Positions 1-6,195 are shown, numbered from the stretch's first letter. The stretch: DNA of 6,510 bases from Coxiellaceae bacterium (GCA_014238445.1 JABABC010000264.1:1-6510), one strand, 5' to 3'. A program made the numbers and translations. The notes: generated from the sequence alone by a model not told the origin.

Positions 1-126
1 GAGCTTGGGTGTGCTAAGCGGTTATGGAAGTCAATCTAAAACCATTGACTCAATCAGTGAGAATCTGACTGAGGCTAAAAACACAGCGGAAAAAGACTAC
101 AGTATTACATTAGCACACCCAAGCTC
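1..126. repeat. 17-bp perfect inverted repeat flanking a 92-bp segment
   Basis: The arms are GAGCTTGGGTGTGCTAA at 1-17 and its exact reverse complement at 110-126, separated by bases 18-109. The match does not extend inward; outward it cannot be judged because the left arm starts at base 1 of the window. Each arm encodes Ser-Leu-Gly-Val-Leu when read outward-to-inward: on the plus strand for the left arm, and on the minus strand, inside the 77-aa gene, for the right arm. Both readings are in phase with open frames. Recombination between the arms would invert 18-109 and keep the minus-strand gene open. That the window begins exactly at the arm also fits a contig end and a fold-back artefact. 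Confidence 0.85.
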
Positions 127-142
127 ACATCTGGTGAGATGA
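2..142 (+). CDS. open frame entering from the left edge (possible displaced C-terminus)
   Basis: Frame 2 of the plus strand is open from the window edge to a TGA at 140-142 (46 codons); the other two plus frames stop within 40 bases. The inner part (codons 6-36) is hydrophilic and helix-like, rich in Ser, Glu, Lys and Thr, with segments such as TIDSISENLTEAKNTAEK, and reads like real protein. The last ten codons run antisense through the repeat arm and the 77-aa gene and are probably not natural coding sequence. It overlaps that gene tail to tail by 38 bases. The likeliest reading is that codons 6-36 belong to the C-terminal half of the 77-aa gene in the opposite orientation of the segment. 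It could instead be the end of a separate plus-strand gene. I do not recognise the protein. Confidence 0.3.
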   Translation, partial: SLGVLSGYGSQSKTIDSISENLTEAKNTAEKDYSITLAHPSSHLVR

Positions 143-338
143 GAATGATTGAAGACAATGCTTCAATGTTTGCATGCATCCAACGCAATGCTTCCATGTA
201 TGTTAAGAGATCTTCCGGTGATAATGGCTGTTTAGCACTCAGCTCCTGATCCGACATTTGTTGCGCCATTGTCAGAATTGACTGCAAGTGATCGTTGTAA
301 GTAGCAAGCATTTTCTGTAATTCGTGGTTTGGTCTCAT
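105..338 (-). CDS. small helical protein of unknown function, possibly truncated by inversion
   Basis: A 77-residue product that I do not recognise. It has no signal peptide, no clear membrane segment and no cysteine. It looks mostly alpha-helical, with heptad-like Leu/Ile/Met spacing in residues 8-30 and 41-66. A near-repeat at residues 47-51 (YMEAL) and 57-61 (NIEAL) reflects a 14-bp direct repeat (156-169 and 186-199, one mismatch) spaced exactly ten codons. The ATG at 336-338 is supported by a strong AGGAG ending 8 nt before it; part of that site lies in a leader hairpin (349-394). The gene enters the inverted-repeat arm, encodes SLGVL, then stops at once with Met-stop. If segment 18-109 were flipped, the frame would continue through at least 31 more hydrophilic residues and out of the window. 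The present C-terminus is therefore suspect. That this is a real gene is fairly likely; the function is unknown. Confidence 0.6.
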   Translation of the reverse strand: MRPNHELQKMLATYNDHLQSILTMAQQMSDQELSAKQPLSPEDLLTYMEALRWMHANIEALSSIILISPDVSLGVLM

Positions 339-811
339 AATATTCTCTCCTCGGGTTGATCAATAGGCATTGTATTGATGCTATGCAGCCGAGGTCCGTG
401 GCAAACATACATCGAATAACCGTGATAGTTGAGATAATCGAATCAATAAGACCTAATAGGAGTCATATAAATTTAATTATTCAATAACCTTGGTCATGCA
501 AAACCAATATGCCATACGAAAAAATAAACAACAAACCAAGAGTCCACTAGCAATAAGAAGAAAATGGAAACAAATACGCCAACTAAAACGAACATTAATC
601 GCTGGTAAGAAAAATACTATTCAGTAAAACTCCTTATTTATCTGATACTTTTATGGTGATATCCGTTTAACCTGCCATTATCTTGACCAAAATCACCCCC
701 ATATTGTCATCTAAAAAGAATCAATAGAGCAAAAAATCGGCCTATGAATGAGCAATATTAATGTATTCTTAAGAAATTTATTGCAAATCCTCCACCCAAA
801 ACCATGACTTA
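339..811. other. AT-rich gap without a convincing gene
   Basis: About 470 bases separate the two small minus-strand genes. Next to the 77-aa gene lies its leader hairpin. The rest is A-rich on the plus strand, which lowers stop density and leaves short open frames on both strands: a 43-codon very basic plus frame (496-627, no ribosome binding site) and a stop-to-stop hydrophobic minus frame (477-620, no normal start). A clean TAAGGAG on the minus strand (636-630) has no ATG, GTG or TTG at a useful distance. A 10-bp palindrome TTCTTAAGAA lies at 766-775. I see no sigma-70 promoter of good quality and no intrinsic terminator after the 156-aa gene. The region may contain decayed genes. Confidence 0.5.
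349..394 (-). promoter_or_regulatory. leader hairpin overlapping the Shine-Dalgarno of the 77-aa gene
   Basis: In the minus-strand transcript, CCTCGG (394-389) can pair perfectly with CCGAGG (354-349). Inside it ATCAATA (379-373) pairs perfectly with TATTGAT (365-359) around a 7-nt loop. That makes 13 base pairs in two helices with a 9/4-nt internal loop. The 3' arm contains the AGG of the AGGAG ribosome binding site, so folding would partly hide the start signal. There is no U-tract after the stem, so it is not a terminator. An alternative GCAT/ATGC pairing (367-370 with 378-381) competes with the inner helix. Whether it acts as a thermosensor, a ligand switch or a processing site is not visible. 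Confidence 0.45.
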
Positions 812-1282
812 TTATCCACATCTCGCCACATGGACAGAAAGATCACCCTTTTGACTATCATTAAGTGGCTTACCATCCTCAGAGTTTCCAAACCTTTCCC
901 CAAAATCAAAATCATCATCGGAATCATCACCCTCATCCAAGCTAGGCATCTGAAGATCACTTTCTTGCCTCCCCTCATCAACACTCACACTATAACAACC
1001 TCGACCAACCGGAAAATGCGAAGACCAAGAACGGTCTGATCCATCCTGAACACCAATGACATAATGACCTTTATCACTATTACCGCTATTTAAGCAAAAT
1101 GTTTGAAAGCCCGTTGTAGACTTTAACGGTGCCTCATCACTGCCGACAGTTAACCTGTAGTTATCCCGCGTTGACTTTAAATTTATCATTAATAGTGTGG
1201 AGCATGGACCAACATCTTGTTGGGCTAGCGCAACATGAAGCGCGCCTAAACATAACCAGTAGATACGTAAAACAGCAGACAT
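812..1282 (-). CDS. small secreted protein with four cysteines and an acidic tract, unknown function
   Basis: The product is 156 residues and not recognised. Residues 1-20 form a typical Sec signal peptide: a short N-region with Arg6, a hydrophobic core, and an Ala-Leu-Ala cleavage site before Gln21. The mature chain has Cys27, Cys63, Cys96 and Cys155, an even number that would suit two disulfides in the periplasm or outside the cell. Residues 27-101 look like a small beta-rich domain (alternating hydrophobic stretches, Gly turns, KGHYVIGV). After it comes a hydrophilic, probably disordered tail with an acidic run at 116-129 (EGDDSDDDFDFGE region). The ATG at 1280-1282 has GGGAG 7 nt upstream, and the gene ends with two tandem TAA codons (812-814 and the next codon downstream), supporting this frame. 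A perfect Shine-Dalgarno further upstream is out of place for this start. The acidic tract could bind cations or a basic partner; that is a guess. Confidence 0.72.
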   Translation of the reverse strand: MSAVLRIYWLCLGALHVALAQQDVGPCSTLLMINLKSTRDNYRLTVGSDEAPLKSTTGFQTFCLNSGNSDKGHYVIGVQDGSDRSWSSHFPVGRGCYSVSVDEGRQESDLQMPSLDEGDDSDDDFDFGERFGNSEDGKPLNDSQKGDLSVHVARCG

Positions 1283-1630
1283 AAGATAACTCCCAACATT
1301 ATTACTATCAACACACCTCCTTATGATTCATGAATGACCTCAACAGCCAACAGCTCTCCGTGACAAGCCACACAAAGCAGCTTGAAACGCGGACACTAAC
1401 AGACAGAGATTAAAGCAACCTTAAGTCATCACACCCAAACGCTATGAATCCTGCTCAATGGCGTTAATAATGCATTGTTAAGGATGATAGGTAAAAACAA
1501 CCCAACTTAAGGTCGATGAGCACCAGGGTAGTGAAAAAGCTTTCAAGCGTTTGAGGAGAAGTCTCACTGGACACCAACAAGATCCAGCCTATAGGTCATT
1601 AAACGAGCTCAAGCAGGCATGGGGCTTTCA
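1283..1630. other. gap between pump operon and secreted-protein gene
   Basis: Apart from the Shine-Dalgarno at 1314-1323, no gene is supportable in these roughly 350 bases. A 27-codon plus frame (1330-1413) has no ribosome binding site. Small symmetries are present: a 10-bp palindrome ATTCATGAAT (1326-1335), and a 9-bp inverted repeat ACCTTAAGT (1418-1426) / ACTTAAGGT (1505-1513). A weak stem with a T-run on the minus strand near 1534-1553 (GCT-TGAA-AGC followed by T5) is the only terminator-like element after the pump gene, and it is too short to trust. No clear sigma-70 promoter for the secreted-protein gene is visible, although it should lie here. Confidence 0.5.
1314..1323 (-). promoter_or_regulatory. 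perfect Shine-Dalgarno 31 nt ahead of the secreted-protein start
   Basis: The minus strand reads TAAGGAGGTG, fully complementary to the usual 16S rRNA 3' tail. It is too far from the ATG at 1282 to serve it directly. A TTG at 1311-1309 sits 4 nt after the GGAGG core and opens a 21-codon hydrophobic frame (stop TAG at 1248-1246) that overlaps the start of the secreted-protein gene out of frame. It may be a leader peptide with translational coupling, a ribosome standby site, or chance. Confidence 0.4.
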
Positions 1631-4600
1631 TTAACCTAAAAACAATCCATAGAGAATCGCGCAAGCAGCTATGCAGGAACCTAAGAATGCTAATATTTGT
1701 TTCGTTGATAACGTATAGACCGTTGGAACAATAAATAAAGTAAACACCGTTCCAAAACACATTCCTGATGCAATGGTTATACCGATATCAAATCGACTCA
1801 CCGCACCAGCACCCGTCGCAATTAATAACGGAAACACCCCTAAGACCATAGCGGCTGTAGTCATTAATACTGGGCGTAAACGAATAGCTGCCGCTTCCTC
1901 GATGGCTTGACGAAGGTCATACCCCTTTTCTTCACGAAGCTGCCGTGCAAACTCAACCATCAAGATACCATGCTTACTGATTAAACCTATCAGAGTGATT
2001 AAGCCAACCTCACTGTAAATATTAATAGTAGAAAATCCCATACATAAAGGTATCAAAGCACCGCATGTCGCCATAGGCACCGCGGTTAAAATAACTAATG
2101 GATCTCTAAAGCTTTCAAATTGTGCTGATAGAACTAAGTAAATAACAATTAATGCAAATAAAAATGTATACAGCAAGGCATTGCCTTCATCAATATAGGT
2201 CCTCAGATCGCCTGCATAATTATAAGAGTAACTCGCAGGAAGCGATTCACTGGCTAATGACTGCAAATACGTGGCAGCCTCGCCAACAGAAACCAACTTA
2301 GGCAAAGCAACGCCTTGTATCGTTGCCGAATTAATTTGCTGAAAACGATCCAATTCATTTGGCTCAGTAGTGTCCTTAAATGAAACAATGGTTGATAAAG
2401 GCAAAAGATCACCCGAAGAGTTGTTAATATAGATATTGTTTAAGTCGCTAGCGTGTGTGCGATAAGGCGCATCCAGTTGAGGAATCACCTCGTAAGATCG
2501 ATTATACATACTAAAATAGTTAACAAAATTTTCACTCAGAGCAGGAGAGAGTACGTTACCAATATCCTGCATGGTAATGCCTAACTGACCTGCTTTATCA
2601 TAATCAATCTTCATCGCTGAATTTGGTTTATCATAGTCTAATGAATTCTGTAAAAATAAAAATTTACCGCTAGCCATTGCTTTTGATAGAAATTCCTCAG
2701 ATACCTTATATAAATCTTGATACGAACCTAATGTCGTAATCACAAACTCAATGGGGTAAGTTCCTGTTGAGGTGGGTAGAGAAGACAATTGAACGGGCAT
2801 CACTTGCAACCCAGGGATATTATGAACCTCGGAGGCTAACCGTTGATACACCTCTTGTTGAGATTGCGTTCGTTGACTCCAAGGTTTTAAAAGCATAAAA
2901 GACATGGCCGTATTATCACTGGCTGAACCATTCACCACAAAGCTATGACTAAAAGCAGGAAATTTAGTATAGTAACTCTGGTAGTGTGATGTGTATTTCT
3001 CGAGATAGTTTAGGTTCGCCGATGTCGGAGCTGTCGCCATCAGCAACACCATGCCTTGATCCTCAATGGGAGATAACTCTGATGGCGTTAACGTAAACAA
3101 GAATAAATTACTGACGAATACCACAAACCCGAAAAAAAGAAACGCAGGACGATGCGCCAACACACCCTGAAGGCAGCCTTGATAACCCGACTTCAAACTT
3201 GAAAACTTTTGATCAATAAACTTCACTAGCTTTTTCTCGCCAATGGATGCATTTAACATTTTCGCACACATCATAGGCGTTAATGTCAATGCAATCACCC
3301 CTGAGACCATAACGGCACCCGCCAAGGTAAAAGCAAACTCGGTAAACAAAGCGCCTGTCACACCCGCCATCAAGCCAATAGGCGCATAAACAGCCACTAA
3401 AGTAATGGTCATGGTAATAACAGGGCCTGCAATTTCCCTTGCGCCAATTAACGCGGCATTTAATGGTGTCTCACCCTTTTCAATCAATCGATAGGTATTC
3501 TCAAGAACAACAATCGCATCATCAACCACCAAGCCAATCGCTAATACCAACGCAAGCAATGTCAATAAATTAATCGAATAACCTAAGGCCATCATTACGA
3601 CAAAAACACCGACTAGAGATAGAGGGAGTGTAATAACGGGAATACAGACCGTCCGCAATGATCCTAAAAAGATAAAAATGACTAATGTCACAATCAGGCC
3701 GGCTTCAACAATCGTTCGCACAACCTCATCAATGGAATCTTGAATATATAAGCTCGAATCATAAACAACATTCGATGTGAGTGATGGGGGATAAAGTGCT
3801 TTTATTTCTGGCATTAAAGCTTTTACATCTTTAACGACGGTCAGTGGGTTGGCTGTCGAGGTTCCATTAACCGCAATCACAACAGAGGGATCATTATCAA
3901 AATAAACAGACTGATTATATGATGTTGAGCCCAGCTCAATTCGAGATACATCACGCAAATAAACCAATTGGCCGTCACCACCCGTTTTTATGACTAAATT
4001 TTGAAATTGCGATTGATCGGTTAAGCTGGTATCTGCACTAATGTTCATTTCAACGTATTTGCCTTTCACTAAGCCACCCGCTGATTGATAGTTATTGGAT
4101 TGCAATGCAGATGAAACATCAGCTGGTGTTACACCCAGCGCGTTCATTCGGGCTGTATTAAGCCAGATCCGCATGGCATAGGTGTTGCTTCCCATAATAG
4201 ATGCTGAGGAAACGCCATTCACCGTTTGAATCTGCGGTTGAACAACATCAGTTAAATACGACGTTATTTGACCTGCTGACATCTCGGCGCTACTAAAGCC
4301 AATGTACATTAACGCAACAGCAGACCCCGTTGATTGAGTAATCACCGGTAATTGACTGCCTGATGGCAAGGTATTCTCAACTTGCTGCACTTCACTCAAC
4401 ACGCTGGTGAATGCTGCATTAGGGTCGTAATTTAATCGAACATAGATAGTGATGGTACTCGTACCATCAACACTCGAGGATGTAAAATAATCCAACCCCT
4501 CAGCACTCGCAACGCTTTGCTCTAAGGGTGTCGTCACAAACCCCTGAACGGTATCTGCTGATGCACCTGGATAAGCGGTTGTCACCGTGATCACGGTATT

Positions 4601-4726
4601 TTTCATTGCCGGATATTCTCGCACCTGCATAGTAAAAATAGCCTGAAACCCAATCAATAAGAAGAGTAAACTGATCACCGATGCAAATACCGGGCGACGA
4701 ATAAAAAAGTCAGTAAAATTACCCAT
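1631..4726 (-). CDS. RND efflux pump, HAE-1 family inner-membrane transporter (MexI/AcrB-like)
   Basis: This is a proton-driven trimeric exporter of the inner membrane, expected to work with the adaptor encoded just upstream and a TolC-type channel. Its 1031 residues compare with about 1030-1050 for the family. Visible landmarks are the N-terminal FFIRRPVFA amphipathic start leading into TM1 (about 11-32), and the conserved periplasmic stretch AYPGASADTV (51-60). TM4 carries the proton-relay pair Asp402-Asp403 in GLVVDDAIVVLEN. TM7 leads into the second periplasmic half at about 530-550, and TM10 carries Lys918 (GLISKHGILMVEF). After it come RLRPVLMTT (949-957) with the conserved Arg and Thr. 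Two large periplasmic loops (about 33-335 and 550-845) mark an HAE type rather than a metal exporter. The ATG at 4724-4726 has AAGGGA about 5 nt upstream and lies 21 bp after the adaptor stop, so the two form an operon. An unusual extra hydrophobic segment (1011-1031) follows TM12. Substrate cannot be told from sequence. Confidence 0.96.
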   Translation of the reverse strand: MGNFTDFFIRRPVFASVISLLFLLIGFQAIFTMQVREYPAMKNTVITVTTAYPGASADTVQGFVTTPLEQSVASAEGLDYFTSSSVDGTSTITIYVRLNYDPNAAFTSVLSEVQQVENTLPSGSQLPVITQSTGSAVALMYIGFSSAEMSAGQITSYLTDVVQPQIQTVNGVSSASIMGSNTYAMRIWLNTARMNALGVTPADVSSALQSNNYQSAGGLVKGKYVEMNISADTSLTDQSQFQNLVIKTGGDGQLVYLRDVSRIELGSTSYNQSVYFDNDPSVVIAVNGTSTANPLTVVKDVKALMPEIKALYPPSLTSNVVYDSSLYIQDSIDEVVRTIVEAGLIVTLVIFIFLGSLRTVCIPVITLPLSLVGVFVVMMALGYSINLLTLLALVLAIGLVVDDAIVVLENTYRLIEKGETPLNAALIGAREIAGPVITMTITLVAVYAPIGLMAGVTGALFTEFAFTLAGAVMVSGVIALTLTPMMCAKMLNASIGEKKLVKFIDQKFSSLKSGYQGCLQGVLAHRPAFLFFGFVVFVSNLFLFTLTPSELSPIEDQGMVLLMATAPTSANLNYLEKYTSHYQSYYTKFPAFSHSFVVNGSASDNTAMSFMLLKPWSQRTQSQQEVYQRLASEVHNIPGLQVMPVQLSSLPTSTGTYPIEFVITTLGSYQDLYKVSEEFLSKAMASGKFLFLQNSLDYDKPNSAMKIDYDKAGQLGITMQDIGNVLSPALSENFVNYFSMYNRSYEVIPQLDAPYRTHASDLNNIYINNSSGDLLPLSTIVSFKDTTEPNELDRFQQINSATIQGVALPKLVSVGEAATYLQSLASESLPASYSYNYAGDLRTYIDEGNALLYTFLFALIVIYLVLSAQFESFRDPLVILTAVPMATCGALIPLCMGFSTINIYSEVGLITLIGLISKHGILMVEFARQLREEKGYDLRQAIEEAAAIRLRPVLMTTAAMVLGVFPLLIATGAGAVSRFDIGITIASGMCFGTVFTLFIVPTVYTLSTKQILAFLGSCIAACAILYGLFLG

Positions 4727-4747
4727 GATAATCCCTTAGCTTCACGA

Positions 4748-5875
4748 TTACTTAGAATTATCAGGTGATTGCGAAGAAGCACCTGAAGAGGAAAATGAAT
4801 TATTAATCAGAACAACTTGGCCTGAAGACACCTTATTTTGGCCAGAGCTCACAATCACATCACCTTTTGCAAGACCCTTCAAAATCAACACATCATTACC
4901 ATCAACATCACCTGTCGTGACGTATTTCTCAGTCACTACGTTCTCATTTTTACCATCCACCTGTTTCTGTGTGACTAGCAACACAGCATTCCCGTACAAG
5001 CTATAAGTAATCGCTGATCGAGGAATTTTTATCACGTTCGGCTCCAGTGGCAGCAAGACGGATACATCAGCAAATTGACCTGGCAATAATGATTCATCAT
5101 CGTTATTAATGATGGCCCTCACGTTAATCGTGCGTGTGGATTCATCAACACTCGAATCAACTGCGCTAATTTTTCCTGTGTATGTGCGATGAGGCTGAGA
5201 ACCGACAACCACCTGCACCGGTTGCCCCTGAACAATCTTTGAAAGCAGATCCGAGGACATCGGAAAATCAACGTACATCGGATTGAGTTGCTGCAAAGAA
5301 ACCAGTGTCGTTGATGTAGTTACGTACTGACCAATATCCACTTGACGAATACCTAATAGGCCTGAAAAAGGCGCTTGAATCTGCGTATAGTCTAAGTTCA
5401 CTTTATCATGCGCAACTTGTGCTTTTTGGGCCATATAAGTCGACTCTGCAGAGTCAACATCATTTTGACTGGTTGCATTGGTTTTAATTAAGGCTTTCTT
5501 ACTGTCATAATTAATTCTATCGTACTCAAGCGTTGCCTTATCCTGGTTATACGTCTCCAATGCTAGTCGGTCATCTAACTGAATTAATACATCGCCTTTT
5601 TTAGCGTGTTTTCCTGAAGTAAATTTAATCTGCGTTATCTGTCCACTCACCTGACTGGTAAGATCAACGCCTTGACTCGCGGTTAAACTACCAACAGAAG
5701 ATAATACAGGTTGATAGGATCCTGTGCTAACCGTTAGGGTAGAAATAACAGGGTGCTGTGATTCATGCTCAGATAATTTTTTGGATATCATGGAGTTTTT
5801 GAAAAAATGAAACCCAAAGGTGCCGCCAAAGATAATAATCAATATGATAATGATCCAAAAAAAATACTTACGCAT
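4748..5875 (-). CDS. RND efflux periplasmic adaptor (membrane fusion protein, MexH/AcrA-like)
   Basis: The adaptor bridges the RND pump and the outer-membrane channel in the periplasm. Its 375 residues are normal for the family. Order of parts: an uncleaved N-terminal membrane anchor (about 5-23, Ile-rich, with no lipobox Cys); membrane-proximal strands (43-62); the first half of the lipoyl domain (about 68-101, GQITQIKFTSGKHAKKGDVLIQLDD in pieces); an alpha-helical hairpin (about 103-165); the second lipoyl half with the typical QIQAPFSGLLG (165-175); a beta-barrel (about 198-275, with LPGQFADV at 264-271); and a membrane-proximal domain (280-357). It ends in a Ser-rich tail. The start at 5873-5875 has GGGTAGG 5 nt upstream. 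It is the first gene of the operon; a plausible promoter lies about 110-135 bp upstream, overlapping direct repeats. The style of VGSLTASQGVDLTSQVSG resembles the MexH branch more than AcrA; that is an impression, not a tree. Confidence 0.95.
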   Translation of the reverse strand: MRKYFFWIIIILIIIFGGTFGFHFFKNSMISKKLSEHESQHPVISTLTVSTGSYQPVLSSVGSLTASQGVDLTSQVSGQITQIKFTSGKHAKKGDVLIQLDDRLALETYNQDKATLEYDRINYDSKKALIKTNATSQNDVDSAESTYMAQKAQVAHDKVNLDYTQIQAPFSGLLGIRQVDIGQYVTTSTTLVSLQQLNPMYVDFPMSSDLLSKIVQGQPVQVVVGSQPHRTYTGKISAVDSSVDESTRTINVRAIINNDDESLLPGQFADVSVLLPLEPNVIKIPRSAITYSLYGNAVLLVTQKQVDGKNENVVTEKYVTTGDVDGNDVLILKGLAKGDVIVSSGQNKVSSGQVVLINNSFSSSGASSQSPDNSK

Positions 5876-5965
5876 CAGAGCCTACCCTTTTTTAGAAACA
5901 AAACTGTTAAAACTATACCATCATGACTTGGTTTTTGAAACTTCATAGCATTCATGACACTCTAT

Positions 5966-5993
5966 ATAGATACATTTAGATAAATTAGATAAA
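5966..5993. repeat. tandem 9-bp direct repeats in the pump promoter
   Basis: TTAGATAAA occurs twice head to tail at 5976-5984 and 5985-5993. A degenerate third copy (ATAGATACA, 5966-5974) lies one base away, so the core TAGATA recurs at 9-10 bp, close to one helical turn. The array covers the predicted minus 10 box and start site of the pump operon. It could be an operator for a transcription factor binding on one DNA face; it is AT-rich, so chance is not excluded. Confidence 0.45.
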
Positions 5994-6011
5994 ACTCTCG
6001 ACATCAATCAA
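5984..6011 (-). promoter_or_regulatory. predicted sigma-70 promoter of the pump operon
   Basis: On the minus strand TTGATT (6011-6006) and TCTAAT (5989-5984) are separated by 16 bp, matching consensus at 4/6 and 5/6 positions. Transcription would begin near 5977 and leave an untranslated leader of about 100 nt before the adaptor ATG. The minus 10 box sits inside the tandem repeats and a paired TGATCA motif lies 6 bp upstream of the minus 35 box, as expected for a regulated promoter. A second possible minus 10 (TATAGT, about 5915-5920) has no good minus 35. Confidence 0.45.
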
Positions 6012-6017
6012 TCGAAA

Positions 6018-6034
6018 TGATCACATAATGATCA
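6018..6034. promoter_or_regulatory. paired TGATCA motif, candidate operator
   Basis: Two palindromic TGATCA hexamers at 6018-6023 and 6029-6034 are spaced 5 bp, 11 bp centre to centre. The whole 17 bp is a 6-5-6 inverted (and direct) repeat. It lies just upstream of the pump minus 35 box, in the divergent region shared with the tRNA gene. A third TGATCA occurs at 6107-6112 just before the tRNA. Each contains a GATC (Dam site where Dam is present). The binding protein is unknown; no regulator gene is in the window. Confidence 0.4.
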
Positions 6035-6075
6035 ATGCAGGCTGTCCTGTTCGAGAAAATATTATCAATCACTAT

Positions 6076-6102
6076 TTGTGGTTTAAAAGCGACTACTATA
6101 AA
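6076..6102 (+). promoter_or_regulatory. weak candidate promoter of the tRNA-fumC unit
   Basis: TATAAA at 6097-6102 resembles a minus 10 box and TTGTGG at 6076-6081, 15 bp upstream, is a poor minus 35 box. The start site would fall near 6109, ten bases before the mature tRNA, a usual arrangement. Support is weak apart from position. Confidence 0.3.
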
Positions 6103-6118
6103 CTTTTGATCAGGCTTG

Positions 6119-6195
6119 GCCCCGATGGCACAGCTGGATAGCGCGGTCCCCTCCTAAGGGACAGGTCAGAGGTTCGAATCCTCTTCGGGGCACCA
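6119..6195 (+). tRNA. tRNA-Arg, anticodon CCU, with encoded CCA
   Basis: A full 77-nt cloverleaf decoding AGG. The acceptor stem is GCCCCGA (6119-6125) with TCGGGGC (6185-6191), all seven pairs. The D arm is 6128-6144 with an AGCTGGATA loop; its stem has one A-C mismatch (6130 with 6142). The anticodon stem GTCCC/GGGAC (6146-6150, 6158-6162) is perfect around loop CTCCTAA (6151-6157), with the anticodon CCT at 6153-6155. The variable loop is AGGTC, and the T arm AGAGG/CCTCT carries TTCGAAT. Discriminator A6192 is followed by genomic CCA (6193-6195). No terminator follows before fumC. No copy of the tRNA 3' end is seen elsewhere in the window, so no sign of an integrated element using it as attachment site. 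Confidence 0.97.

Noticed and set aside
496..627. 43-codon plus-strand frame, very rich in Lys/Arg/Gln
   Set aside because: No Shine-Dalgarno before the ATG, and the composition is what an A-rich strand gives by chance.
778..984. 68-codon minus-strand frame overlapping the end of the secreted-protein gene, ending in a Trp-rich stretch
   Set aside because: It lies in another frame of the better supported gene, has no ribosome binding site, and the main frame ends in tandem TAA codons, so a frameshifted tail is not needed.
830..1039. 69-codon plus-strand frame
   Set aside because: Antisense shadow of the secreted-protein gene; no ribosome binding site and low-complexity Ile/Thr/Lys composition.
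1330..1413. 27-codon plus-strand frame in the gap after the secreted-protein gene
   Set aside because: No ribosome binding site and no recognisable content.
1418..1513. 9-bp inverted repeat ACCTTAAGT / ACTTAAGGT
   Set aside because: Each arm is itself nearly palindromic around CTTAAG and AT-rich, so chance is a sufficient explanation.
1534..1553. Terminator-like GCT-TGAA-AGC stem with T5 on the minus strand, downstream of the pump gene
   Set aside because: The uninterrupted stem is only three pairs; too weak to call, though position is sensible.
6038..6049. CAGG-CTGT-CCTG mini hairpin between pump promoter and tRNA
   Set aside because: A four-pair stem without a T-run; not a terminator and too short to be informative.
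6119..6195. tRNA as attachment site of an integrated element
   Set aside because: No second copy of the tRNA 3' end and no integrase in the window; flanking fumC is housekeeping.
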